Shown here piece by piece: positions 39,281-47,661 of a stretch of DNA of 64,000 nt (positions within the stretch are counted from its first letter, which is position 1; each line of letters opens with the position of its first letter). Source of the stretch: Neorhizobium alkalisoli (GTDB lineage: Bacteria; Pseudomonadota; Alphaproteobacteria; Rhizobiales; Rhizobiaceae); assembly GCF_007829835.1 (NCBI RefSeq), contig NZ_VIWP01000005.1, forward strand, positions 62,001-126,000, read 5' to 3'. Below the pieces are notes generated by a model that worked only from the letters and a program-made list of their open reading frames with translations, had not been told where the DNA came from and made no database searches. Both the position numbers and the translations under genes were made by a program.

Positions 39281-40287
39281 TACAGCTCGAAGGAAGGGTC
39301 CGGCTTGAAGAAGTGACGAAGCTTGGTGGTGAGGACTGTGTCTTGGGAAGTTTTGCCAGGATAATCGAAATGCCCGGCATCGAGAATGAATATTTCATTA
39401 AATTTTGAAGGCAGTGGCAGACCGGCCGCGCGCGGCTGGCAGAGCGCATTGGCAATGGCGAACTGGCAGGGCGGCGCCACCGCAGGGTCGAACTGTGCCA
39501 CGCTTGCCAGCATCGGAATGGTGATCCTGTTCGCCGCCACCGCCGAATCGTGCAGCCGCAGCGTCGGCAGGGCATTGCCGTATTTCGCCTGATACCGCTG
39601 CACGGAGGCAGCACTGCCGATACTGGGCAGTTTCAGCCGCAATTCCTGACTGCCAAAAGTCGGCAGCGAAAGATGGCCGCGATCGATCCTCCTGTCGAAG
39701 GGGATGGCAAGCCCGCCTATGCCGCCGCCAAAGCTGATGCCGCTATATCCGATCCGCCCTGCAACCCGCGGATAGAGAACGGTCAATGCGCTGACTGCCA
39801 GCCAAAGATCCTCGACGCAGCCGCCAATGATATATCGCTCCGGCTTGTCGATATCATGCAGCACGTGCCAGTCGGCCTCGCTCGAGATCGGCGGCCGGGC
39901 GCTGCGCGACATGCCGCGAAAGCAGGGAAACAGAACAGCCGTATTCTCCACCGGCACATCGAAATTGGGCGCATCCCGCCCGCCATACCCATGCCCGACC
40001 ACCAGCCCGCGCCTGACCTCACCACGCTTCGGTACCAGCAGCCAGCCGCCGATCGTAAACGCATCCGTAGACGTATAGGTGATGTCGAAGACGCTCCATC
40101 TCGGGTGGCTGCTTTTGCTTTTGGAAAGCTTCGGCTGCGGATCGATCGTCATTGCACGTGCATAGCGATCCGACCAGAACCCATCGAACCTGTCCGGCGC
40201 CACCGGCGGCACGACGGCCCGAAGATCGGCGAGCGTCATGCCATAGGTGGGGTCGAAGTCGTATGGGTAGGTTTTCGGGATGGTCAT
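39280..40287 (-). CDS. Acetyl xylan esterase-like hydrolase
   Basis: 335 residues, AXE1/cephalosporin deacetylase family: GWLLVPKRGEVRRGLVVGHGYGGRDA (about 80-105), nucleophile in GYSGISFGGGIGGLAI (GxSxG, Ser near 183), and late Asp and His in FDPAVAPPCQFA and LDAGHFDYPG. It would deacetylate sugars or antibiotics in the cytoplasm, since no signal peptide is seen. The start overlaps the vapC stop as ATGA, and no Shine-Dalgarno is visible, so it may depend on vapC translation. Confidence 0.82.
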   Translation of the reverse strand: MTIPKTYPYDFDPTYGMTLADLRAVVPPVAPDRFDGFWSDRYARAMTIDPQPKLSKSKSSHPRWSVFDITYTSTDAFTIGGWLLVPKRGEVRRGLVVGHGYGGRDAPNFDVPVENTAVLFPCFRGMSRSARPPISSEADWHVLHDIDKPERYIIGGCVEDLWLAVSALTVLYPRVAGRIGYSGISFGGGIGGLAIPFDRRIDRGHLSLPTFGSQELRLKLPSIGSAASVQRYQAKYGNALPTLRLHDSAVAANRITIPMLASVAQFDPAVAPPCQFAIANALCQPRAAGLPLPSKFNEIFILDAGHFDYPGKTSQDTVLTTKLRHFFKPDPSFEL

Positions 40288-40688
40288 GGATCTTGTCGTA
40301 GCGGATTGACGATCGAAAGACCGCCTATTTTCATTCCGTGCTGCAGGTCCTCGGTGAAAAGGATATCACTATTCACCGATATGGCGGCCGCAACGATCAT
40401 CGCATCGTAAATCGAGAGCTTGAACCGTTCCGCCAACGCCAATCCCATGTCGTGGATATCCACGGTCAGCGGTATGACGTCCAGCAGGCTTCGGATGGTG
40501 TTGAGAAATGAATGAACCTCCTGCGCGGAGAATCCCATTTTGCGAGTCGCCACATGCGCAAACTCGTTCAGAACCTGCACACTGATCGTACCACCCAATG
40601 CCAAGGCGCGATCGGCAGCCTCCGCCTTTTCGACATCCCCAGACGCCAGATAGAGAAGGATGTTCGTATCGAAGAAATTACCTGGCAT
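40284..40688 (-). CDS. vapC: VapC-type PIN-domain toxin
   Basis: 134 residues. PIN acidic residues: Asp7 (FFDTNILLYL), Glu42 (VLNEFAHVA), Asp95 (SIYDAMIVAAA), plus Glu/Asp in LFTEDLQHG. VapC toxins are Mg-dependent RNases, often cutting initiator tRNA or 23S rRNA. The ATG at 40688 is chosen because the upstream extension lies inside vapB. Its start overlaps vapB by 11 bases and its stop overlaps the acetyl-esterase start by four. Confidence 0.88.
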   Translation of the reverse strand: MPGNFFDTNILLYLASGDVEKAEAADRALALGGTISVQVLNEFAHVATRKMGFSAQEVHSFLNTIRSLLDVIPLTVDIHDMGLALAERFKLSIYDAMIVAAAISVNSDILFTEDLQHGMKIGGLSIVNPLRQDP

Positions 40689-40908
40689 TCGCCTCGTCTC
40701 GATCGAAAACGAAATCCTCGGGCAGGCGGCCACGGAACTGTTTCAACCGATCGAGAAGCTCACGCCGGCTGGGCTTGCGCGCAACTTCGAACTCGCGCGC
40801 ATCGACGGCACGTATCTGGATCTCGTCACCTTCCTTCAGGTCAAGCGCATCCACGACCGCTGAGGGAAGCCTGACTGCGAGGCTGTCGCCCCACTTGGAA
40901 ACCTGCAT
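40678..40908 (-). CDS. vapB: VapB antitoxin (AbrB/MazE fold)
   Basis: 76 residues: swapped-hairpin AbrB DNA-binding domain MQVSKWGDSLAVRLPSAVVDALDLKEGDEIQI, then a basic/acidic C-terminal tail (DRLKQFRGRLPEDFVFDRD) that would embrace the toxin. GGAGG precedes ATG. Confidence 0.9.
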   Translation of the reverse strand: MQVSKWGDSLAVRLPSAVVDALDLKEGDEIQIRAVDAREFEVARKPSRRELLDRLKQFRGRLPEDFVFDRDEANAR

Positions 40909-40921
40909 GCACGCCTCCGGG

Positions 40922-40947
40922 TGATATGAAATCGAGATTATATATCA
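40922..40947 (-). promoter_or_regulatory. vapBC promoter/operator
   Basis: Inverted repeat TGATAT (40922-40927) / ATATCA (40942-40947) surrounds a minus-strand TATAAT (40942-40937), 30-40 bp upstream of vapB. A palindrome overlapping the -10 is the standard layout for toxin-antitoxin autorepression. Confidence 0.55.
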
Positions 40948-41064
40948 TCGCCGAGGCATCGAAAAAAGCCGCCGCAATCGGACTTCAACGGCTGGCCGGA
41001 CAACCGCCCCAAAAAAGACAGCGCCCGGCTTCAGCCGCTCATTCCAGCCCTGCCAAACAGCCCA

Positions 41065-41301
41065 TCAGCGCAGCAGGAAAACGCCCGCGACATTGAGGAT
41101 GATGAAGAGAGCAAGGCTGCCGATCGCGCCGGCGCCGCCAAAGAAGCCCGCAGCCATCGCGATCATCAGCACCACGATGACCATCGTGCCCCACTTGGCG
41201 CCAGCCAGGAACATTTCATAGGTCTTTTCGTGCTCGCGATAGTCCATCGCAGCACCAAGCTCGACTGGCCCGCTTTGACCGCTAGCCTGATGATCGTCCA
41301 T
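41065..41301 (-). CDS. aa3-type cytochrome c oxidase subunit IV
   Basis: 78 residues. After a short polar N-terminus comes ELGAAMDYREHEKTYEMFLAGAKWG, the hallmark of the bacterial aa3 subunit IV family, then two hydrophobic helices (about 37-55 and 60-77). GGAGGG precedes ATG at 41301; the frame is open to 41451 but that is not conserved in form. An accessory subunit of the terminal oxidase at the inner membrane; other oxidase genes are not nearby. Confidence 0.85.
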   Translation of the reverse strand: MDDHQASGQSGPVELGAAMDYREHEKTYEMFLAGAKWGTMVIVVLMIAMAAGFFGGAGAIGSLALFIILNVAGVFLLR

Positions 41302-41531
41302 TGCTCGCCCTCCAACGAGCCGCAACTCACCAGCCTCTCCCGATGAATGCGGCAATCCTCCATCTTTCGACCGCCGGACAGGACTCAGCTGCTGCCTTGC
41401 AATGCCGGGTCGGTCACCAGCAAAAGTTACATAAGCGACCGCAATGCGCAATGGCGCGAAACATCTTCCGCGCAGACAAGTCCACGCGGATACTTCGGCT
41501 GCCCCTCTTCAACCGAAGCCCTCTCGGCCGC

Positions 41532-42290
41532 TCAGCGCAAAAAGGCCATTTCCGGCGAATCCGGCCGTCCGGCAAGCCTTGCGGTCGGCAACACGGTGAG
41601 TGGCGGCAAGGCAAGATCCGCCGCACTCCCGAACATCAATCGCCTCTCATAGGCTTCCGACTGGAAGGCCGGGAACCGTCGCATCAGCCTCTTGCGCAAT
41701 TCGCGCGTCGGTGAGGCAAGCAGCGTCAATTCGAACCCATAGGTCGTCGTCATGGTCGGCGGCACGACAACATCCGCATAAAAGAAACGGCGATAGAAGG
41801 CCGAATGCTGGGGGCGGATATGCTGCAGCATCCGGTCTGCATCGAAATGGATTGCCGCCATGATCGTCGGCCTGACCGTTAGGTAAGGCATGGCGGACCG
41901 CTCGCTGGCGAATTCAGGATCGACTGCGAAACGGGCCGGATCGATCAGCGTCAGACCCGCGTCCAGAAACGCATTGATCGCCTCCGAAAACACCCCTGCC
42001 GACTGGCTGACCCTGTGGTCAGGCGTGACGTGGTGGATGCGCAAGGTGCTGACCAGCTGCTCGTAATAATAGACGCCGAACACATAGGCCTGCTCGTCGA
42101 AGTCGATCGCGTCGAGCATCGACTTCGCAGAGACGGGCAAAACATTGCGCGCCTTGTAAGCCCGGTAGCGGAGCCGGGCTATATCCTCGAAATCCTCGTG
42201 GCTCTGGATCCGCCGGTATTCGACGTGATCGAGGGTGGCGAGGAGCTTATCTGAAAAATTTCCTTCGGAAATCGATTGGTTAACAAGCAT
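41532..42290 (-). CDS. N-acyl amino acid synthase FeeM-like protein (GNAT fold)
   Basis: 252 residues related to autoinducer-synthase/FeeM acyltransferases: YRRIQSHEDFEDIARLRYRAYKARN (about 25-49), then DFDEQAYVFGVYYYEQLVSTLRIHHVTP and DPARFAVDPEFASERSAMPYLTVRPTIMAA, the same order of charged and ARFAVD elements found in this group. They transfer acyl chains from acyl carrier protein to an amino acid or amine. No LuxR-type gene is adjacent. A TTAA-N7-TTAAC CtrA-type site lies just upstream. Confidence 0.75.
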   Translation of the reverse strand: MLVNQSISEGNFSDKLLATLDHVEYRRIQSHEDFEDIARLRYRAYKARNVLPVSAKSMLDAIDFDEQAYVFGVYYYEQLVSTLRIHHVTPDHRVSQSAGVFSEAINAFLDAGLTLIDPARFAVDPEFASERSAMPYLTVRPTIMAAIHFDADRMLQHIRPQHSAFYRRFFYADVVVPPTMTTTYGFELTLLASPTRELRKRLMRRFPAFQSEAYERRLMFGSAADLALPPLTVLPTARLAGRPDSPEMAFLR

Positions 42291-42308
42291 AGATTTAATC
42301 CGTGGCTG

Positions 42309-42324
42309 TTAACCAGGGATTAAC
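42309..42324. promoter_or_regulatory. CtrA-type binding site
   Basis: TTAACCAGGGATTAAC is an exact TTAA-N7-TTAAC match, and it also matches on the other strand. It sits 19 bp upstream of the FeeM-like start. CtrA is the alphaproteobacterial cell-cycle regulator; binding here is inferred. Confidence 0.5.
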
Positions 42325-42583
42325 CTTAACCTTGCGATCCACCGCAACACAAAACGTCCATGTTTAACAGACATTGAATGATTATGGTTAATCGCTGCAA
42401 GCGTTAATACAATTTTTGATTGTTTTAGAATTGCAAAATAGCAGCCGGGAAGAGCAGTTCACACACGCAGAAAGCGAAGATCATTTCCGACCCTCGCTGG
42501 CCACCTATGCAAAATCTCGAGATTTTCAGGGCTTTTGGCATCAGACAGAGCCTGATGCCCGCCTCATGCGAAACCGTATCCGA

Positions 42584-44902
42584 TCAGCTCGCAGCGCTCA
42601 GGCTGCGCGTATCCGAGCTTTTCGCCCGACGCCGGACACCGCCGGATGCCTTGTTGGATAAATGCGTCTTCGGGGTAAGCCCGGCAATCGCATCCGCCGG
42701 CACCGGCGGCGAGAAAATATAACCCTGGACCAGATCGGCAATATGGTGCCGGTTGATGATCTCGAGCTGTTCGGGCGTCTCGACGCCTTCCACGACGATC
42801 TTCAGTTCCAGTTCACGCGACAGGTTGACGATACCGCGCAGAAGCTTGAGGCGGCGATGATCGCTGCCGATGTCGCGAACGAAGGCGCGATCGATCTTGA
42901 CGATATCGAGCGGCAGCGAATTGAGATAGCTGAGGCTGGAGAAGCCGGTGCCGAAATCGTCGATGGCGATCGTCACGCCCTTCTGACGGAACAGGTTGAG
43001 GATGGCGCTGACCGCCACCGGCTCGTTCATGAAGCAGCTTTCCGTCACTTCCAAATGCAGGCGCGACGGCTCCAGCCCGTATTTGGCAAGTGTCTCGGTG
43101 ACGAAGCCGACGATATCGGCATTCTGCAGGTCATGAACCGAAAGATTGACCGACACAGGCACGGGCTTTGCCCAATTGGCGCAATCGCGGCATGCCTGTT
43201 CGATGACGAATTTGGTGATCAGCGACACAAGGCCCATCTCTTCTGCCATCGGCACGAAGATATTGGGGCCGACCATGCCCTTTTCCGGATGCGTCCAGCG
43301 CACCAGGGCCTCGAAGCATTCGATCTGCGAACCATCCGGCAGATACATCGGCTGGTAGACGACGTGGAGATTGCGGTCTTCCAGCGCCTGCCGCAGATCG
43401 GTCCTCAATTTCTGTTCTTCGACATAACGGGCGTCCATTTCCGGACGGAAGACGACGAGGCTGCCATTGCCCTTGACCTTGGCATCGTTGAGCGCCAGGT
43501 CGGCCTTGATCTGCCACGGCTCCATGGCAAAGCTTTCGGCATCGGCAATCACGCAGCCGCCATTCATCGACATGACGAGGCGAAGGTCGCCGACCTGATA
43601 GGCGCCCTGGATTTCGGTATGCAGCTGGCGGATCCGCCGCTCGAGGCTGTTGCGGTCGCTGCCGGTCAGGAACAGAACGAACTCGTCGCCGATCAAACGG
43701 CCGGCAACGCAGTCATCGGCACATGCCGAGCCGATGCGCGCACCGATCGCACCTAGCAGCCGGTCGCCGACCACATGACCACGCATGTCGTTGACGTGTT
43801 TGAAGCCCTCGACATCGATGACGACGAGACTGGCGAGCTTGCCGCCCTGGCGGGCAAGCGCCGCATTTGCGAGTTCGCCGAAATGACCTCGGCTCGGCAG
43901 TCCGGTCAACGAATCGAAACGGACCATGTGAAGGATCTTCTGCTCGGCAGCGACACGGGCGCTGACATCTTCGAAGATCAGGACGACGCCGCCATCAGTG
44001 CGATGGCTGACGGAGAATTCCAGATGCTGCTCCTCACCGACGCGGAGTAGCGCCCGGTTGAGCTTGCCTTCCGCCAGACGCTCGATATCGCGAAGCGCAT
44101 CCGCCGGAACATTGGCCGCATCGTGCCGCAGCACGTCGAGCAGATCGAGATCCTTGATGTCGAGAAGCGGATCGATCGACAGAAGGTCGCGTGCCTGACG
44201 GTTGATGACCTCGATCCGGGCCTCGCCATCGAGCATGATCAGGCCATGCGTCATGGTCGTCAGCGCGGTGTCGAGACGGCCGGCAATAATGGCCATTTCG
44301 CGCGAGGCGATGACGTTTTCATAGAGGAACTCGCGCACGCCCTTGGCCATGGAACGGGTGGTCAGGCCAAAGGGAATGAGCAGCAGCGACATCAGCGCCA
44401 GATGCGGTTCGCCGGTCAGGATGCAGGCGATCATGATCGGCACGCAGCATCCGAGCGTCTGGAAATCGACCGCGTGGCGAGAGCCATAATTGCGGCCGAC
44501 GATCGACATCATCGTGCCGAGCGTCATGGCAACGCAGGTGAGCGCGACGGTCGTATTTTCAAGAACAAGCAGTGCATAACCGCTTGAAATGCCGAGCATA
44601 AGCGCAGTGCTTGCCGCTCCGATCACATAGGCGCGTTCGACATCCGCGACCTTCTTGCGCGTCAGCGCCTGCCGGTCGAGACGATCATACTGGCGGAAGC
44701 CATAGATGCGATAAAGGAACACCGCCACGAAGGCGAAGGACATGCCGACATAGAAGGTCGAACCCGTGCTGCTATAGACGATAAGGCACCATGCGACGTG
44801 GACCACCACGCCGGTGAAAAGCGTTCCACGGTTACCGAACAGCGAATTGACAAAGGACAGATAGACATCTGTCGGCAGCGTCGTCGCTTTCATCTGCTTC
44901 AT
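42584..44902 (-). CDS. Membrane GGDEF-EAL protein
   Basis: 772 residues. About six N-terminal membrane helices (to about residue 190), a PAS-like segment (GLIMLDGEARIEVINRQARDLL), GGDEF domain and EAL domain. The GGDEF active site reads RLIGDEF, with Ile replacing the first Gly, so diguanylate cyclase activity may be weak or lost. The EAL domain keeps ECFEALVRW, DDFGTGFSSLSYL and KIDRAFV, so c-di-GMP phosphodiesterase is the expected activity. The start may be the first ATG or the one three codons later. Divergent from dctQ. Confidence 0.9.
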   Translation of the reverse strand: MKQMKATTLPTDVYLSFVNSLFGNRGTLFTGVVVHVAWCLIVYSSTGSTFYVGMSFAFVAVFLYRIYGFRQYDRLDRQALTRKKVADVERAYVIGAASTALMLGISSGYALLVLENTTVALTCVAMTLGTMMSIVGRNYGSRHAVDFQTLGCCVPIMIACILTGEPHLALMSLLLIPFGLTTRSMAKGVREFLYENVIASREMAIIAGRLDTALTTMTHGLIMLDGEARIEVINRQARDLLSIDPLLDIKDLDLLDVLRHDAANVPADALRDIERLAEGKLNRALLRVGEEQHLEFSVSHRTDGGVVLIFEDVSARVAAEQKILHMVRFDSLTGLPSRGHFGELANAALARQGGKLASLVVIDVEGFKHVNDMRGHVVGDRLLGAIGARIGSACADDCVAGRLIGDEFVLFLTGSDRNSLERRIRQLHTEIQGAYQVGDLRLVMSMNGGCVIADAESFAMEPWQIKADLALNDAKVKGNGSLVVFRPEMDARYVEEQKLRTDLRQALEDRNLHVVYQPMYLPDGSQIECFEALVRWTHPEKGMVGPNIFVPMAEEMGLVSLITKFVIEQACRDCANWAKPVPVSVNLSVHDLQNADIVGFVTETLAKYGLEPSRLHLEVTESCFMNEPVAVSAILNLFRQKGVTIAIDDFGTGFSSLSYLNSLPLDIVKIDRAFVRDIGSDHRRLKLLRGIVNLSRELELKIVVEGVETPEQLEIINRHHIADLVQGYIFSPPVPADAIAGLTPKTHLSNKASGGVRRRAKSSDTRSLSAAS

Positions 44903-45216
44903 CGGGTCTCATTCCCTTCGATCCAGAACGACACTGCATAAAACCTTTTAACATTTGATTGTTCCCAATCCTCACCCCTGTGATTGTGGGGGAGATTGTG
45001 AGTCTCACTCAACAAACCATAAACAACATTGCTAAAATACAATACGGCCGGTTGCAGGCATTGACCTAAGGCTGCGAGCCCTTCCGGAGGCCGCAAAGCG
45101 CTGTGAATGCGACGAAAGCAGAAGCCCTTGCTACTATCATTTTTTCGGGGCTTGTTTTAAATCGCCAAGATGGGCCGGGCGGGATCAAGGAGAACCCGGC
45201 GCAAATCGGGGGATCG
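44903..45216. other. Intergenic region between GGDEF-EAL gene and dctQ
   Basis: About 314 bp with divergent promoters expected. I see a G-rich hairpin-like patch (CCCCTGTGATTGTGGGGG near 44977-44994), a direct repeat of GATTGTG beside it, and TTGACC near 45060, but no convincing complete promoter. The open frame continuous with dctQ from 45103 lacks a ribosome site and is not called. Confidence 0.4.
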
Positions 45217-45756
45217 ATGGCCGTTTTATTGAAGTTCAGCGGGCTTGTAGACCGCTTAAGCGAGATCGTCGGAAAATTTTCCGGCTACCTTGTTCTTGCC
45301 TGCTGCCTGATCAGCGCCGGCAATGCCTGCATCCGTCATGTGTTCAACTATAGCTCGAACGGCTGGCTGGAAATCCAGTGGTACCTGTTCGGCTTCGTCG
45401 TCATGCTCGGCGCGTCCTATACGCTGAAGCTTAACGAACATGTCCGCGTCGATCTCATCTATGGCGCCGTCTCGGAGCGGGCGCGCCTTTGGATCGACGT
45501 GATCGGCCTGATCCTTTTCCTGATCCCCGCCTGTCTTTATCTCGCCTGGCTCTCCTGGCCGTTCTTCACACTTTCCTATTTGCAGGGCGAGATGTCGTCG
45601 AATGCCGGCGGTCTGGTCCGCTGGCCGATCAAGCTGATTATCGTTGTCGGTTTCGTGCTTCTGGCCATCCAGGGAGTATCCGAACTGATCAAGCGCGTCG
45701 CCGCCCTCATGGGCATCCTCCAGGTCGATACGACCTATGAAAAGCCGCTGCAGTAA
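45217..45756 (+). CDS. dctQ: TRAP transporter small membrane subunit
   Basis: 179 residues with four hydrophobic helices (about 18-38, 47-67, 87-110, 128-155) and the DctQ signature region WLEIQWYLFGFVVMLGASYTLKLNEHVRVDLIY. It pairs with DctM to import carboxylates using a sodium or proton gradient. ATG at 45217 with a nearby GGGGGA; 21 bases before dctM. Confidence 0.87.
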   Translation: MAVLLKFSGLVDRLSEIVGKFSGYLVLACCLISAGNACIRHVFNYSSNGWLEIQWYLFGFVVMLGASYTLKLNEHVRVDLIYGAVSERARLWIDVIGLILFLIPACLYLAWLSWPFFTLSYLQGEMSSNAGGLVRWPIKLIIVVGFVLLAIQGVSELIKRVAALMGILQVDTTYEKPLQ

Positions 45757-45777
45757 CGGAACGGGCGAGGATAACCC

Positions 45778-47283
45778 ATGTTTGAATTCGGAATAATGCC
45801 GCCAGCCATGTTCATCGGCATGATCATCTTCATGCTCTATGGCTTCCCCGTGGCCTTTTCACTCGCCGCCGTCGGCATGTTCTTCGGGTTGCTCGGTGTC
45901 GCCACCGGCCATTTCGAGTTCGCCTTTCTGCAGGCGCTGCCGCTGCGCATCTTCGGCAATATCATTTCCAACGATCTGCTGCTCGCCATCCCCTTCTTCA
46001 CATTGATGGGCGCGATCCTCGAGCGATGCGGACTGGCAGAAGACCTGCTCGAAGGCACCGGCAAACTGTTCGGCGCCATTCCAGGCGGCCTTGCCTATGC
46101 CGTCATCATCGTCGGCGCCATCCTCGGCGCCATTACCGGCACGGTCGCCGCCTCGGTCATCACCATGGGCGTGATCTCGCTGCCGATCATGCTGAAATAT
46201 GGCTACAATCCCCGCCTCGCGACCGGTGTCATTGCCGCGTCCGGCACCATCACCCAGGTCATCCCGCCGTCGCTGGTCCTGATCATTCTTGCCGACCAGC
46301 TCGGGAAATCGGTTGGCGACATGTATCTCGGCGCGATCGGTCCTTCGATCCTGCAGGTCGCGATTTTCCTCGCCTTCATCCTCGGCCTGTCAATTTTCCG
46401 CCCGAAGGACGTGCCGGCTCTGCCTCCGGAAGCCCGCGGTGAGCTGAATGCGGCTCTCGTGATAAGGGTTCTGTGGGGCATGATCCCCTCGATCGTGCTG
46501 ATCTTCCTCGTCCTCGGTACCATCTTCATGGGCCTTGCGACCCCGACGGAAGCAGGAGCGCTCGGTGTCGTCGGCGCCATGGTGCTTGCCGCCATGCACC
46601 GCCGCCTCACCTGGGATCTCACCCAGCAGGCCATGCACTCGACCATGACGATCACCTCCATGGTCGTCTTCATCCTGGTCGGCTCCACCTGCTTCAGCCT
46701 TGTCTTTCAGGGCATGAATGGCGGTCTATGGATCGAGTTCCTGCTCAGCCACGTGCCGGGCGGCGTGGTCGGCTTCCTGATCTTCGTCAATATCTTCGTC
46801 TTCTTCCTGGCATTCTTCCTGGATTTCTTCGAAATCGCCTTCATCGTCCTGCCGATGCTGGCGCCGGTCGCGAATTCACTCGGCATCGACCTGATCTGGT
46901 TCGGCGTGCTGCTCTGCGTCAACATGCAGACATCGTTCATGCATCCGCCGTTCGGTTTTGCGCTTTTCTACCTGCGCTCGATCGCCCCGAAGACCGTCAA
47001 GACAAGAGACATCTATCTTGGCGCCATACCGTGGCTGTTCATGCAGCTGATTCTGGTCGCGATCATCATCTTCTGGCCGGAATCCGTCACCTACTGGCTG
47101 GACAAGGCGCCGGATGTGGATCTGAACACGATCAAGATCGAGGTACCGGGCTTCGGCAGTGGCAGCGGCAATAACCAGATGCCCAATTTCGGCCTGCCGC
47201 CGATGGACGGCGCTCCCGGTCAGCCGGCACCCGGCCTTGCACCCATGCCAAACTTCGGTGAGCCACCCAAGGTCAACCCTTGA
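45778..47283 (+). CDS. dctM: TRAP transporter large permease subunit
   Basis: 501 residues, about 12 membrane helices. DctM family marks: AIPFFTLMGAILERCGLAEDLLEG, ITGTVAASVITMGVISLPIMLKYGYNPRLATGVIAASGTITQVIPPS, and MHPPFGFALFYLRS. The last roughly 50 residues form a Pro/Gly/Asn-rich hydrophilic tail (PMDGAPGQPAPGLAPMPNFG), longer than most DctM proteins have. GAGG precedes ATG. Substrate is suggested by the nearby TakP-like binding protein. Confidence 0.92.
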   Translation: MFEFGIMPPAMFIGMIIFMLYGFPVAFSLAAVGMFFGLLGVATGHFEFAFLQALPLRIFGNIISNDLLLAIPFFTLMGAILERCGLAEDLLEGTGKLFGAIPGGLAYAVIIVGAILGAITGTVAASVITMGVISLPIMLKYGYNPRLATGVIAASGTITQVIPPSLVLIILADQLGKSVGDMYLGAIGPSILQVAIFLAFILGLSIFRPKDVPALPPEARGELNAALVIRVLWGMIPSIVLIFLVLGTIFMGLATPTEAGALGVVGAMVLAAMHRRLTWDLTQQAMHSTMTITSMVVFILVGSTCFSLVFQGMNGGLWIEFLLSHVPGGVVGFLIFVNIFVFFLAFFLDFFEIAFIVLPMLAPVANSLGIDLIWFGVLLCVNMQTSFMHPPFGFALFYLRSIAPKTVKTRDIYLGAIPWLFMQLILVAIIIFWPESVTYWLDKAPDVDLNTIKIEVPGFGSGSGNNQMPNFGLPPMDGAPGQPAPGLAPMPNFGEPPKVNP

Positions 47284-47326
47284 GGGTGCTACACTTGCTT
47301 CCAGGTGGGCAGGCGAGTATATTTGG

Positions 47327-47356
47327 AGTGGAGGACAGGGCGGAAACCCTGCCCTC
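47327..47356 (-). terminator. Hairpin after small gene 1
   Basis: Minus strand GGAGGGCAGGG-TTTCCG-CCCTGTCCTCC, 11 pairs including one G-U. It is also the only stem-loop between the convergent dctM stop and this small gene. Compared with copy 2, two base pairs have changed on both sides of the stem. No T run follows. Confidence 0.6.
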
Positions 47357-47361
47357 CTTTG

Positions 47362-47451
47362 CTATCTAGACAAGAAAATGAACCGGATTGCTATGGACCA
47401 GCTCATCCGGTTTTTCCTGACTGACAACGTAATGCTCAGTGGTCTCCACAT
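47362..47451 (-). CDS. Small protein 1 (29 residues), paralog of the gene at 49390-49479
   Basis: Reads MWRPLSITLSVRKNRMSWSI then AIRFIFLSR. GGAGG lies seven bases before ATG. Compared with copy 2, 17 of 29 residues match and most others are R/K, I/V, S/T exchanges, while several codons differ silently (TTG/CTA, AAA/AAG, GTC/GTT). That pattern indicates selection on the peptide. It is basic with alternating hydrophobic residues, possibly membrane- or RNA-binding. I do not recognise the family. Frame is open upstream to 47760, but the structured leader occupies that space. Confidence 0.6.
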   Translation of the reverse strand: MWRPLSITLSVRKNRMSWSIAIRFIFLSR

Positions 47452-47551
47452 CGCATTACCTCCAGTTCGAGAGCAAGGCTCTTGCCTAAGTCGGTGAAGC
47501 CCGTCTTCACCGATGCTCCGGCTGGTCAGGGAGCGATCTGCTTTTGCTCTC
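47452..47551 (-). ncRNA. Structured 5' leader of small gene 1
   Basis: Predicted multibranch: closing stem GAGAGCA/TGCTCTC (47551-47545 with 47475-47469) encloses GCTCC...GGAGC, a 9-bp hairpin TCGGTGAAG/CTTCACCGA with ACGGG loop (47491-47513), and AGGC-AAGA-GCCT. The Shine-Dalgarno follows the closing stem by five bases. Could be a ligand- or protein-sensing leader; it does not match a riboswitch class I can recall. Confidence 0.5.
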
Positions 47552-47574
47552 AAACATCGCACGCCTGCGATTAA

Positions 47575-47600
47575 GGTTGCAATTGTGCAGAAATGCAACC
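47575..47600. promoter_or_regulatory. Inverted repeat between divergent small gene 1 and GNAT leader
   Basis: GGTTGCA (47575-47581) and TGCAACC (47594-47600) form perfect 7-bp arms spaced by 12 bp, with GATTGCAATC close by at about 47614-47623. Position suits an operator shared by two divergent promoters. Confidence 0.45.
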
Positions 47601-47626
47601 TAAAACCATTTCTGATTGCAATCGCG

Positions 47627-47654
47627 TTGACAACGGCAGGCCAACTGTTAGCTT
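47627..47654 (+). promoter_or_regulatory. Promoter for the GNAT leader peptide
   Basis: TTGACA (47627-47632), 16-bp spacer, TAGCTT (47649-47654). The expected start of transcription, about 47661, falls at the leader ATG (47662), implying a leaderless message. Confidence 0.5.
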
Positions 47655-47661
47655 CGCCATC

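Larger units (their letters stand above)
47311..47555 (-). repeat. Small-gene element, copy 1
   Basis: About 245 bp related to 49341-49583. Over 132 bp of the core (leader plus start of the small gene) I count 13 differences by eye; similarity also continues through the small open frame and the hairpin. Both copies face the minus strand. They bracket a leader-peptide/GNAT/SDR segment. Confidence 0.8.

Noticed and set aside
45103..45216. N-terminal extension of dctQ
   Set aside because: No ribosome site at 45103 and the added residues are not DctQ-like; ATG at 45217 gives a normal protein.
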